Shown here one piece after another: positions 1-10,267 of a DNA stretch of 64,000 nt. Positions within the stretch are counted from its first letter, which is position 1; every line of letters starts with the position of its first letter. Origin of the DNA: Zymoseptoria tritici IPO323 (lineage: Eukaryota > Ascomycota > Dothideomycetes > Mycosphaerellales > Mycosphaerellaceae); NCBI RefSeq assembly GCF_000219625.1, contig NC_018215.1:2816012-2880011 (forward strand). The letters are read 5' to 3'. A model generated the notes under the pieces. That model searched no databases, had not been told where the DNA came from, and saw only the letters and a program-made list of their open reading frames with translations. The translations under genes and the position numbers were made by a program.

Positions 1-1
1 T

Positions 2-3000
2 CGAGTTGGAAAAGACGAAGATGAGGAAGAAATGGACTGGGAGGACGCCATTGGGACTGCTGGACCTTCCACCAACAACGAGGCCAGTGACGCGGCTGAG
101 ATTGGAGACATCTCCATCTCGTTGAACGACGATGGGACATACGAAGAGCCACTCGTCTCGCTGGCTACTGGCAAGAAGGCTCCGTCCAAGCGGGAGCGCC
201 AGGTTCGGATGCTCACACATTGCCTTCATGTTCAGACGCTACTGTGGCACAACACTGTCCGCAACTCCTGGCTGAACGACAAGGAAGTGCAGAAAACTCT
301 CGTGGACGGCCTCACAGATGGCGTCAAACGTGAAGTGACACGCTGGAGGGAGTCCATGGGTATGTTGAGCAAGGAGGAGCTGGAGGCGAAGAAGAAAGCC
401 GCAGCTGCGAAGAACAAGAGCAAGGGCAAGCGAGGCTCAAAAGGTAAAGGTCGAGACTGGGGATACGATGCGACACACGCGGAGCAAGGCGTACCGAATT
501 TGAGTCAGGGCGATCCGCTGCTGAGACTGCTCAAGGTGTTGACGGCATACTGGCGCAAGCGATTCGTCATCACAGCTCCTGGGTTGAGGAAGAAGGGGTA
601 CATGCCGCTGAAGAGGTTGCGAGATGATATTCGTGCATGGGCGAAGGATCACAATGGTGAAGAGGACTTTGGGGAGCGAATTGAGGACCGGGCGGCGTTT
701 CGCGAGATGGCGAAGACGTGTGAGGGCTCGCGAGATGTTGGGGCACAACTGTTCGTTGCGCTGTTGCGAGGTCTGGGGCTGGAGACGAGAATGGTCGCGA
801 ATTTGCAGCCTATTGGCTTGGGCAACAGTAAAGCCGAAGAGGCGGATCCGAAACGTCCGAAGAAGGAGAAGAAGGCTGACCAGGATGAGGTTGACGAGGA
901 AGACGAGGCTGAGAAGAAGACGAAGTCGAGTACAAAAGCAGAGAAGCCTGTCACATCCAGAGGAAAGAACGCATCACGCAAGTCTACTCGCGGTGGGGAG
1001 ACGGCGCCGATTGATCTCGATGCTACTGACAGCTCGCTCAGTGATGCACCATCAAGAAGCGACGATGAAATTTCTGTCATTGACGTTACGCCGGCCTCCC
1101 GCAAGAAGCCAACGAGGAGGTTTGACCGTGATCTCGCATTTCCCAGCTACTGGACTGAAGTCTGCTCCCCAGTCTCGCACAAATATATCCCCGTGGACCC
1201 GATAGTGCTCTCGACCATAGCATCAAACGACGAACTCTTGGCGACCTTTGAGCCGCGAGGCAAGAAAGCCGAGGTTTCGAAGCAGGTCATGGCATATACC
1301 ATCGCCTTCTCCTCGGACGGCAGTGCAAAAGATGTCACCGTCCGATACTTGAAGCAACACCGATTCCCTGGCAAGACGAAAGGAATGCGCATGTATGCTG
1401 AAAAGGTGCCCATCTACAACAGACGCGGCAAGGTCAAGAAGTATGAAGACTACGACTGGTTTCGGTCTGTTATGGCCATGTATGATCGACTTGAGGCGAA
1501 TTTGACCTCTGCGGACAAGCTCGAAGATGAAACGGATCTGAAGCCCTTCAAGCCCGTGAAGGAGGAGAAGGAGACGGAGAAAGAATCGCTGCAAGGGTAC
1601 AAGCAGTCGGCCGACTATGTGCTTGAGGTACACCTCCGTCGCGAAGAAGCATTACTCCCATCCGCCAAGCCGGTGAAGACTTTCGCAGCTGGAAAAGGAG
1701 ACAAAGCCAAAGTGCATGATGTGTATCGCCGTGAAGATGTGGTCCAGTCGAAGACCGTGGAGTCATGGCACAAGTCCGGACGAGCCATCAAAGTCGGCGA
1801 GCAGCCTGTGAAGTACGTTCCCACGCGAGCTGTGACTATCATCCGGAAACGTGAGATCGAAGACTCTCTAAGAGAAACGGGCGAGAAGGCCATGCAAGGT
1901 CTATACCACGAAGGGCAAACCGAATGGATCATCCCAGACCCGATCGGACCCGACGGCAGGATCCCGAAGAATGCCTTCGGAAATATGGATGTATACGTGC
2001 CCACCATGGTGCCAAAGGGAGCCATTCATCTGCCGTTAAAAGGAAGCGCCAAGCTCTGCCGCAAGTTGCAAATCGACTACGCGGAAGCTTGCACAGGTTT
2101 CGAGTTCGGCAAGCAGCGTGCTGTACCTGTGTTAACGGGAGTCGTGGTCGCCGAAGAGTATGAAGATCTCGTGCGGGATGCATGGCGAACGGAGCAGGCG
2201 GAGGTGAAGAGGAAGGAAGACACGAAGCGTACTGCTGCGAGTCTGGCGATGTGGAGGAAGATGCTGATGGGTCTGAGGATTATCGAGAGGATGAGGTTGG
2301 AGTATCAAGATGGGGATGATGCTGAGGCGAGTAATCCTTTTGTGAAGAGGGCGAAGCGGCAAAGTGGTGATGTCGCTTCTGCTCACAGTCCTGGGTTTGA
2401 GGAGGAGGATCAGGGAGGTGGTGGGTTCTTTCGGCCTGGATATGAGGAGGAAGAGGTGCCGCAGAGTCGTCGTACTGCAACGAAGAAGGCTGATGACGAT
2501 GATGCTGCTGGTGGAATCATGATCGACGAGGATGAAGACAAGCACGAGGACGCGGATGATGCGCATGGCGGTTTCCTCGTGGAGGAGAAGCTCGACGATC
2601 CTGCTGATGGCGATCAGACGCCTCCGCCTGCGACTCCGACTTCTATCCAATCGCTACAGCGATTTACCTACGATGGCGGCTCAGAAAAGGGAAGAAGGTC
2701 GCAGACACCAATTGTCAAACCCGCGTCCGCGCAGAAGAAACGTCCGAGCAAGACTACCACCAAGAACCCGGCCCAGAAGCCAGCCAAAAAGCCGAGATCA
2801 GCTGCGAAACCACCAAGGCGAAGATCGTCGAACCGCAAGATCGCAGAGAGCGATGAAAACGACTCCCCACTATCCGATGCGGTCAGCTCGAATCCCGCTT
2901 CTGACATTGACTCTAGCGACGACAAGCCAAAGTCGTACTCGTCGCCCAAAGTCGTCGTTGCAAAGTCGACGCCCAAGGGGACCAGAAAGCCTCGCGCTGC

Positions 3001-3157
3001 GAAGAAAGTCACTCCATTGAAGAGTCAGTATTTCACTGACGAGCATGATACGGATGGCACTACCGGGCATGGAGAGGAAGATGTCGAGAGTGAGATTGAG
3101 GAAGTTGTGCAGCCGAGACGGACTACGGCTAGGACGAGGGGGGGTCGTGCTCAGTGA
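2..3157 (+). CDS. RAD4: RAD4/XPC nucleotide-excision repair damage sensor (5' end outside window)
   Basis: DNA-damage recognition factor of global nucleotide excision repair; the family binds helix-distorting lesions with a Rad23 partner in the nucleus. The frame is open to the left edge and reads acidic residues just before the first ATG (32), so the true start is probably upstream and the gene is 5' partial. Counting from that ATG, residues about 160-265 and 360-460 form the two halves of the transglutaminase-like fold, split by an acidic/basic linker. BHD1 is about 522-600 and BHD2/BHD3 about 600-715, with the typical GRIPKNAFGNMDVYVP stretch near 642. The tail after about 770 is low-complexity Asp/Glu/Lys/Ser and probably disordered. 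No intron is needed in the visible part. Identification is firm from the BHD region; the N-terminus is unknown. Confidence 0.95.
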   Translation, partial: RVGKDEDEEEMDWEDAIGTAGPSTNNEASDAAEIGDISISLNDDGTYEEPLVSLATGKKAPSKRERQVRMLTHCLHVQTLLWHNTVRNSWLNDKEVQKTLVDGLTDGVKREVTRWRESMGMLSKEELEAKKKAAAAKNKSKGKRGSKGKGRDWGYDATHAEQGVPNLSQGDPLLRLLKVLTAYWRKRFVITAPGLRKKGYMPLKRLRDDIRAWAKDHNGEEDFGERIEDRAAFREMAKTCEGSRDVGAQLFVALLRGLGLETRMVANLQPIGLGNSKAEEADPKRPKKEKKADQDEVDEEDEAEKKTKSSTKAEKPVTSRGKNASRKSTRGGETAPIDLDATDSSLSDAPSRSDDEISVIDVTPASRKKPTRRFDRDLAFPSYWTEVCSPVSHKYIPVDPIVLSTIASNDELLATFEPRGKKAEVSKQVMAYTIAFSSDGSAKDVTVRYLKQHRFPGKTKGMRMYAEKVPIYNRRGKVKKYEDYDWFRSVMAMYDRLEANLTSADKLEDETDLKPFKPVKEEKETEKESLQGYKQSADYVLEVHLRREEALLPSAKPVKTFAAGKGDKAKVHDVYRREDVVQSKTVESWHKSGRAIKVGEQPVKYVPTRAVTIIRKREIEDSLRETGEKAMQGLYHEGQTEWIIPDPIGPDGRIPKNAFGNMDVYVPTMVPKGAIHLPLKGSAKLCRKLQIDYAEACTGFEFGKQRAVPVLTGVVVAEEYEDLVRDAWRTEQAEVKRKEDTKRTAASLAMWRKMLMGLRIIERMRLEYQDGDDAEASNPFVKRAKRQSGDVASAHSPGFEEEDQGGGGFFRPGYEEEEVPQSRRTATKKADDDDAAGGIMIDEDEDKHEDADDAHGGFLVEEKLDDPADGDQTPPPATPTSIQSLQRFTYDGGSEKGRRSQTPIVKPASAQKKRPSKTTTKNPAQKPAKKPRSAAKPPRRRSSNRKIAESDENDSPLSDAVSSNPASDIDSSDDKPKSYSSPKVVVAKSTPKGTRKPRAAKKVTPLKSQYFTDEHDTDGTTGHGEEDVESEIEEVVQPRRTTARTRGGRAQ

Positions 3158-3824
3158 GTAAGGTCGATAGATCCGCAAATCGACGTGATCGCAGTGAATT
3201 CTCCGTGCACTCTCAAAGTTGTTCTTTCTCGCTTCGAATCAGCCCGACTGACATTGACGTATCGCAGGCATACCCCCTGTCCGTGCCACGATGGTGGTTA
3301 CTCCGCTGTGGTCCGAGCCGCGTGAGACGGCAGTTCCTCGCACGTGCGATGTTCGATCGGCATCACTTCGCCTGATCCTGATCCCCCGTCTCCCACGAGT
3401 TCGTATCCGGCATCTCCGGAACATCACGATGTTCTGCACAGCCATCCATCACAACATCATGGACAGCTGCTTCGGGACGAGATGAACGTATCGAAATCAG
3501 ATGGACGGGACCGAGGACATCCGAGACCATGCCACGCGCTCACTGCCACGACATGCCTTCTCGTAGCTTCGAAATCTCGTTCGTGTACTACTCGCCGCCG
3601 TCGCGGTAGATTTCCAGCCGGCCTGCAACCCCTGTTTCCACCACCATCCGCAACCTTACGCTCCGGCTTCTGCTAGTCTCCGTCACCGAGTGCAAGAGAT
3701 CCGCTCCATCTCGGTTGTCAACCAACTTCCCGCCGTGTCTATATCTGCGTCAAAGCTCCTCATTCGAGTCCTACTCTTCCGGCTGCCTCGTCCCAGCAAC
3801 CGAGCTGCTGTCATCGCCGACATC
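3158..3824. other. Intergenic region RAD4 / S41 peptidase gene
   Basis: 667 bp between the RAD4 stop and the signal-peptide ATG of the next gene. Only short, non-conserved-looking ORFs are present. The last 100 bp are pyrimidine rich and probably the 5' leader of the downstream gene. No clear TATA box or repeat was seen. Confidence 0.5.
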
Positions 3825-6462
3825 ATGCGTTCTCACTTCGCAATCATCACTGCAGCGTGCGCGTCGTTTGCGGCCGCCTCACCATTGATCAATCGTCAGA
3901 CTGCAGTACGATACATGCTCCCCCAGGCTGCGGTCTGATCCACGCTGAGAGCTCAACTGACTTCGACTTCCAGGACCGACCACCATGCGGTCAGTTGTCC
4001 GACATCCAAGCAGCATTCTTGCGCGACAATCCTGATGATATTGCGACGGCTCCTGCTGAGCTGGTACTCAAAGTAAGGAAGGGCGAGTGATTTGCTCGAC
4101 CACTCGAGATGCTTACTCATTGCCACAGTGCCTGAAAAGCATCCCTCTCGACATCGAACAGAGCGGTATGCGCAGTCACCCTCCAGTGTCTTCGACCCAA
4201 GCTGATCACCGCCGCACGCAGTTGCCCTTCTGGACTCTCTGAGACCGTATCTGGAATTTCACTCGACCTTTCCGTGGGTCAAGGATCCGCCGCAGGACTA
4301 TGCCGACAATGTCCGACCACCGTACGACTTCTGGACAAACTTCAACAATTTCTACATGGATGTCGTGAATGGATTGTACATCAACGAGTATGATTTCTCA
4401 TACTTCCTGTGGAAGACGTTCAACGACGTCAAGGACTTCAATTTCCAAGCGCAGCTGGATACGCTGGTGCTGTTCGACTTTTTCCGGCCCTTCGCACTGG
4501 TGCACATCTCTGAAGGTACGCCATCGACTTCATGTGTTGTGGGAGATTCGGTTGAATGACTGACAGGATCAATACAGATGGGCAAAGTCTGCCAAAGTTT
4601 TACGAGAGGAACGACATTGTGGTACCAGTGGACTATACACCTAGCGAGGTTGTGAAGATCAACGGCCAGGACCCGATCACATATGTGACGTTCATCGCCG
4701 AGGATGCTCCATACGCGGACAAGGATACGGCATGGAACGATGTGTTCTACACCCCGGCCAAAGAGTCAATCAGCACTCGAGGAGGCACTCGTGGCAGTTT
4801 CCGCGATCCCTTCAGTTATCCAGGAGTCGATACGGCGTTGACGTTTGCCAATGGTACTGTCGTCCAGCGAGATAACTTTGCCTATATCCCGACGAATCTC
4901 ACTGGTGAGTAGCACCGGCGAAACTGTGTAAAGCTCAATCCTAATCGGCTGGCTACAGGAATCAACGACGGCTCTGATCTGCGAAAGAAGCTTCTGAGCC
5001 CATCTGTAAGAACCGCTGCGGAACTTGCATCCACCTGGGGGATTGTCCCACAGACACCCGGGGATGACACCAATACCACTGTTGCTGCTCCCGGATATCC
5101 TGAGCCTGTAAGTGTGTAAGCAAGTGTCCGATTGAACTTGGTGACTGACTTGTCCAGGTGGTCCGTCATCCCTTCAACATGAACGGCGGTTACTTCATCG
5201 ACGGAGAAGGCTTTGACGACGTCGCCGTGCTAAGCATCCCGAGCTTCGCAGGGTATCCCTATGATAGCCCAGACCACCAAAGAGTCACTTCTGAGTTTCT
5301 CCGCGCTGCTGTCGAAGGTCAGTTCGTCATTCTGTTCGATGGTTGAGGACTTGCCGCTGACCCTGCATCGAACAGCCAAGAAACAGAAGCTGATTGTTGA
5401 TCTGACGGGAGGAAATCTTGGATCCGTTCTGCTGGGCTACGATGTCTTCAAGCAACTGTTCCCGGATCTGGACCCCAAAGATCCTTTGCGAGCACGAGTC
5501 CACGAAGCGTTCGGTCTTATCGGAAACGAGGCCTCGGCCTATCTGGGTCAGCCTCCGCCCTCCACGGTCGATCAATTGCTCGGGGTATGTCTCGCCAGTC
5601 GGCTTCCAGTATCGCTCGCTGACAGTTTACAAGCTCAACGACACGGCTCGTTTCATTGCCTCTAACACCACGAACGTGGTGAATACCGTGGACGTAAACG
5701 GACAGAAATTCGAATCCTTTGCAGATCTGCTTAACGGCGGCACAGCCGGTGGAGATAATTACACCAGCGTTCATGGTTTCGACCTTAGTCTCGCTGGCGG
5801 CTTTGTCTACGCCCTTGGCGAAGTGGCGGTAGGACAACACCACTCTGTTCGTGATGATATATATGCTGACGAGCTCCAGGTCTCTGGTTATGGCACACGA
5901 AGCAATCTCCCTCCCCGACCTTTTGCGCCCGAGAATATCGTCGTCATCACAGATGGGAGATGTACTGCTGCATGTACCATTACCTACAAACTGCTCCGAG
6001 AGCAAGGTACGCACACAAGCATCGACATTGACCGTCCCTTATGCTGACCATTCCCCTACAGCCGGCGTGAAAGTCATCACCATCGGTGGTCGGCCCAATA
6101 CAAACCAGATCCAGGCCTTGGGAAGTAGCCGCGGCCACGGAGCATACGACTTCGGGGACATGTTATGGCAAGCCACCGCCCCTTTCGCTCTTCAAACACT
6201 TCACAGTGCATCCGACTACGCCTCGACCGCGCTGGGCAAGTTCAACGACCTCCCCTACAAACGCATTGGATACGGTCTCGTGAACTATCTGAACTCCTAC
6301 CGGAGTGACGATCTCACAACGCCTTGGCAGTTCAAGCTCGAGTGGGCGGATTGTCGCTTCTTCTGGACGGGTCCGATGTTGGCAAATATGACTAATTTGT
6401 GGAAAGCTGTTGCGGAGACGGCATTTTTGGGGAAGAGTCATTGCGTTGCTGGTGGGTTGTAG
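3825..6462 (+). CDS. Secreted peptidase S41-family protein, probably catalytically dead
   Basis: Fungal extracellular S41 (CPAF/tail-specific-like) peptidase homologue. It begins with a signal peptide (MRSHFAIITAACASFAAA, then Pro-Leu). Proposed exons: 3825-3905, 3974-4072, 4129-4165, 4222-4515, 4578-4904, 4959-5107, 5158-5317, 5376 to about 5566, 5610-5828, 5880-6006 and 6062-6462. All junctions but one are GT..AG and frame-consistent. The weak one lies at 5567-5609: the frame requires either a 43-nt intron (donor 5567) or an implausible 25-nt one (donor 5585). The intron at 5829-5879 is 51 nt and open in frame. The family block around the catalytic serine (usually TDGxCAST) reads TDGRCTAAC here, so the expected Ser is Ala. 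Cysteines flanking it are kept. It may be a pseudo-enzyme or bind substrate only. Family assignment is by pattern recognition of the block order. Confidence 0.82.
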
Positions 6463-6818
6463 TCGAGGTTGGCCGGCGGGCCGGACGAGGAAACGAGGTA
6501 CAGAGAGGAAACGAGGTACGAGACTTGGTCAGTATAATGAGAGCTGCAGCACTTCATGCCTACATCTAATGCAAGAGTCGTCGTCTGCATCTACCCCGCC
6601 CCATCTTGTGCAACTCCTGATGCCGGATGTGAGACAGCTGCCGAGATGTTGAAGCCGAGAGGCGATACTGCGGGCTTCCATATGCACAACAGTGGGGTCT
6701 GATTTGTCAAGCGAAGACAGCAAACCTCGTCGGCAGACTGTATGGAAACGTGGAAGGCTGCAAGTATCTCTGCGGTCTCTGGATCTCGATCAAACACAGA
6801 ACTGACCACCAGCACAAC
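6463..6818. other. Intergenic region with short direct repeat
   Basis: 356 bp between the S41-type gene and the alcohol dehydrogenase. It carries an exact 15-bp direct repeat, GAGGAAACGAGGTAC, at 6487-6501 and 6505-6519. No other structure was seen. Confidence 0.5.
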
Positions 6819-8027
6819 ATGGCGCAGGGTAACAATTTAACAGAAAGCGGCCTCGACTTGCCATCTTCCCAATGGGCAGCGCAATTCAACCCGAGCACCC
6901 GGCGTGCGGAGATCAATCAGGTTCCGGTGAGGCAAAGCATCGCCATTAAGTACGTTGCCTCCAGCACTGACATGGTGTGAAAGATTCCATCGATCAAGCC
7001 GGACGAGATCTTGGTGAAGGTCAGAGCCGCTTCACTATGCCACAGCGATCTGATGCTGTTCGAGGACAATGAGCAAGGCTTGATACTGGGCGAAGGTACT
7101 CCCTTCACAATGGTAGGACGTTGAGGTACATCACTGCAATCTGATGTTGACAGCGTCTAGGGTCATGAAGCGTGCGGCATCATCCTCCAAACGGGATCCG
7201 AAGTTGGAGCACACTTCCGAACGGGAGACAAGATCGGCTGGCTCCCCATCGTCGACTGCTGCTTCGACTGCGAAGGATGCCAGCTATCAAATCTGCGTTG
7301 CGAGCGTGACACATCCAAGATCCAGGGCATGAAAGTTGATGGGTTCTTCCAGCCTTACTGCGCCATCAACTGGCGTAATGCAGCAAAGATCCCGGAGGGT
7401 ATGCAGCTGGAGAATCTCGCTCCGATGTTTTGTGCCGGCTGCACAGCGTATAATGCCGTCAACGACACCATCAAGGAACTCACCACCGAGCCTGCGAAGA
7501 CATACGTGGCTGTCATAGGCTGCGGCGGACTCGGTCATCTGGGGATACAGTACCTGAAAGCATACGGCTATATTGTCATTGGCGTTGACATCTCCCCGGA
7601 CGCTTTGACTGAAGCTGTTGCCCAAAAAGCGGATCATGTCTTCAACTCATCTACGGATGTCAGCTACGTCGAGCAGATCAAAGCCATCACTGGAGGACGA
7701 GGTTGCCACGCAGCAATCAACTACACCAACTCCGCTGCATCGTACACCGCAATGCCGGACTTGCTTCGCACCAACGGCCTCTTGATGGTTGCGGGAATAC
7801 CGCAGAAGCCGCTGAGCTTCAACGCATTCGACATCACCATGAACCGCTACCAAATTCGGGGTTCGAACAACGGAATCACACCAAAACTGGTGAAGTGCTT
7901 GGAGTTCAGTCAGAAGCATGGGATCGTACCGCGTGTCACGCAGTTCAAGCTGGAGCAGTTTCAGGAGATGCTGGATCTGATGCAATCGAACAAGCATAAG
8001 GGCAGGCTGGGCGTGCTTTTCGATTAG
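6819..8027 (+). CDS. Zinc-dependent alcohol dehydrogenase (MDR family)
   Basis: Medium-chain NAD(P)-dependent alcohol dehydrogenase, cytosolic (no signal peptide), 367 residues from exons 6819-6926, 6984-7112 and 7161-8027, all with GT..AG introns of 57 and 48 nt. Catalytic zinc ligands are visible as the Cys of CHSD (residue about 55), the His of GHEA (80-82) and the Cys of CAGCT. The structural zinc loop has four Cys (CFDCEGCQLSNLRC), with six rather than the usual seven residues before the last Cys. The Rossmann motif GCGGLGHLG lies near residue 200. The length matches yeast-type ADHs. Substrate cannot be told from sequence; fungal relatives act on ethanol or other short or aryl alcohols. 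ATG 6819 was chosen because exon 1 joins in frame to the conserved IPSIKPDEILVKV region. Confidence 0.93.
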
Positions 8028-8420
8028 AGCACACTATGCGAATTGTTCCATGTCCGCCACGAAGGGGCGTCTTGTCATCGCCAGGTCGTTCACTGCTTTC
8101 CACCTTTGCAGAAATTACGGGCAGCAAGCGTTCTACGCTAACAGCATCGTAAGCACGTGCCAGGCTTATCAGCAAGTCAAGAGGCCGTGAATTTCTTGCT
8201 CCCGCCTACCAGTACTTTGACGCAAACTCTCTTTCATTTTCCATCGACTGTTTCCAACTTCTTCTCCAGACGCCTACGTCCTTCTGCTCCATCGACTGCT
8301 CCAACCGAAACTCGCCACGACGCCATTACAGCGGTACATATTGACCGCGAATCGCCTGCCCTCAGGGCTTGAGCTCGAGACAGTCCGTTGAGTCCACCCT
8401 CCACCGCCAGACCGGCCAGC
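8028..8420. other. Intergenic/5' leader
   Basis: 393 bp between ADH and the next gene; the downstream half is C/T rich (8200-8300), typical of a fungal promoter and leader. An in-frame TTG extends the next ORF to 8388, but that is not an ATG. Confidence 0.45.
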
Positions 8421-9287
8421 ATGTCGGTATCCTCGCCATCCCGACCGGCTACCAAGATGGAGGACTCCCGTCTAGGACGCCTGCCTCCAGAGCTGCGCAA
8501 CATCATCTTCGAACTCGTGCTCACGATCGAAGAAGCCATCGTCATCACTGCGCGGAGCGCTCACTACAAGATTCGCAGTCCCACTTTCGCCGGTGTAAAG
8601 GACCCGTTGGCGCTTTTGAGAGTCTGCAAGCAAGCCAACATTGAATGTACGAAGATCCTCTACGGCACGAACACCTTCAATGTCACACTGAGCCCGGAGC
8701 AAACTCGACTGACGACGTTTCTGGAAATCACCGAGAAGGAGAAATCGATGAACGAGATTCATCTGTTGGACAGATTCTGCGTGTCGCTCGGAAAGCAGGC
8801 TCTGGCAGGACTTTGCAACATCGAAGTGACCGCCTTCAGACACTTCTACTCCTCGCTCCATACCATGGTTCGCCAGATCAGGTACTTGAAAGCGCGGGAC
8901 GTGTTTATTCGCAACACCAATGTGGAATACACCCTTTTGCGGAAGGCGGCCAACAACACGGAGGACGACATCGTGCTCACCATTCGGATGCACTGCCTGA
9001 AGCACGATCTGGAGGCGGCCATCAGCCGATTGAGGCAGATGAGCATCTCCAAGTTCTCTGCAATGCCGCCGACACTTACGGGGCTAAGCGGCCGCTCCGA
9101 GACTGCTTCACGTTGCATCAAGATCCTCGAGGACTTTCTGCCAACAATTGACTACGAGGTGTTCGAATTTGGAGATGAGTACGGCGTTGGGGTGGTGTTC
9201 GTTCCTGCTCATACCACCCTTGCAGACAGCACCGACATCGACGACATTCAGGCCACCAAGGTCATGAGCGGCGCCAGAATACCGTGA
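8421..9287 (+). CDS. Conserved fungal protein with N-terminal 2EXR/F-box-like motif
   Basis: Uncharacterised 288-residue fungal protein in one exon. Residues about 18-40 (RLGRLPPELRNIIFELVL) and the following LLRVCKQANIECTKILYGTNTF are the recurrent pattern of the large fungal 2EXR/F-box-like family, in which the amphipathic N-terminal block resembles an F-box and the rest is lineage specific. There is no signal peptide, membrane segment or catalytic motif. ATG 8421 is the first ATG of the frame. A similar motif occurs in the gene at 25398-26681, with little other similarity. Function is unknown; a role as a substrate adaptor is only a family-level guess. Confidence 0.8.
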   Translation: MSVSSPSRPATKMEDSRLGRLPPELRNIIFELVLTIEEAIVITARSAHYKIRSPTFAGVKDPLALLRVCKQANIECTKILYGTNTFNVTLSPEQTRLTTFLEITEKEKSMNEIHLLDRFCVSLGKQALAGLCNIEVTAFRHFYSSLHTMVRQIRYLKARDVFIRNTNVEYTLLRKAANNTEDDIVLTIRMHCLKHDLEAAISRLRQMSISKFSAMPPTLTGLSGRSETASRCIKILEDFLPTIDYEVFEFGDEYGVGVVFVPAHTTLADSTDIDDIQATKVMSGARIP

Positions 9288-10267
9288 ATCCTTCACATGA
9301 AATTGGCTGTTCGAAAGAGATATTGGCAAAAGCGCGTTTGTCAACTTCACTCTTTGCATTCGAATGGATCGAATGGTGCTCGGCTTGCGACACGAGATGC
9401 GCTCTCCAGGTTGAGCTATTACGGGCCTGATATGGAATGGCATGGACGTGAAGTGGTACGGGCTGAACACGATAAAATAGCCAGCATGTTGAAGGAGCTT
9501 GCCCAGAGGAGAATATTGCAAATTGGGCATGAGTATAAGAGCGCTACCCAGTAGATACCGGAGACTTGACCGGCGAGGTGTCTGATGCGTTGGGCTGGAG
9601 AGATCATCCGAGGGTGAAGTTGCGGGAGGTATTGTATGTTCGTGCCTCAGGCCAAAAGTTTTTCTTCCTCTTTTCCGCACGTTCACTCCGGACAACGGAA
9701 GTCTTCGTCTTCGACATCGTACCAGCTCGTCGCCTCTCCGCCTCAGCATGCAAGATGCCAGCGGAGCCTGTCGTCGACTGCCAGCAGCTTCCGAATGTCT
9801 TCCCCGCGGCTGTCACTCCAAACCTTGCCTGGGGTCATCGGGTCTGCATCCTGGGACCTGAGCCCAACGTGGGCATGCCATCCAGATGCAGTGCACAACA
9901 TCCAACGAAGCGCTTCAATGCTATCGATCTTGTGCAGGCGATGTGCTCGGAGGAATGAGGCGCCGGCAAGTCCTTGCTCATGATGTCGTCGTGTCTGATA
10001 CCGACGTGCTCGACGCCGACGTGTCCGATGCCGACGTGTCCGAGCCAAAAGATAAGCTTGAGCTCAGGACGTCGATAGAGTTCTTGACAGCAAACGCTAT
10101 TCCGGTATGCATGCATGGCACAGGCCGCAACGATACTCATAGTTCATTTGGCCTCAGCCCTGACTTGGAAGATCTCCGTTAACTTGACAGAGCTCCTGCG
10201 CAAGACAGCCATTTCGTTGCCACGGAAGTATTTCGGGTGGCTCGGCTGCCTCTGAGCATCAACGAAG
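9288..10267. other. Long intergenic region
   Basis: 980 bp with several overlapping open frames on both strands, none with recognisable protein character. It contains a 15-bp tandem repeat (9991-10044) and the promoter of the sulfatase gene. No RNA gene was recognised. Confidence 0.45.
9991..10044. repeat. 15-bp tandem repeat, about 3.6 copies
   Basis: Units GTGTCTGATACCGAC, GTGCTCGACGCCGAC, GTGTCCGATGCCGAC and a partial fourth GTGTCCGAG follow head to tail. A multiple of three, but no supported gene covers it. Confidence 0.8.

Noticed and set aside
3825..3938. Unspliced 5' ORF of the S41 gene as a separate small secreted protein
   Set aside because: The signal-peptide exon joins in frame to the next exon through a good 68-nt intron and the domain lacks a start otherwise.
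9108..9749. 213-codon minus-strand ORF overlapping the 2EXR-like gene
   Set aside because: Low-complexity Arg-rich start, no family character, antisense to a better supported gene.
9566..9958. 130-codon plus-strand ORF in the long intergenic region
   Set aside because: No recognisable motif; alternative frames are equally open.
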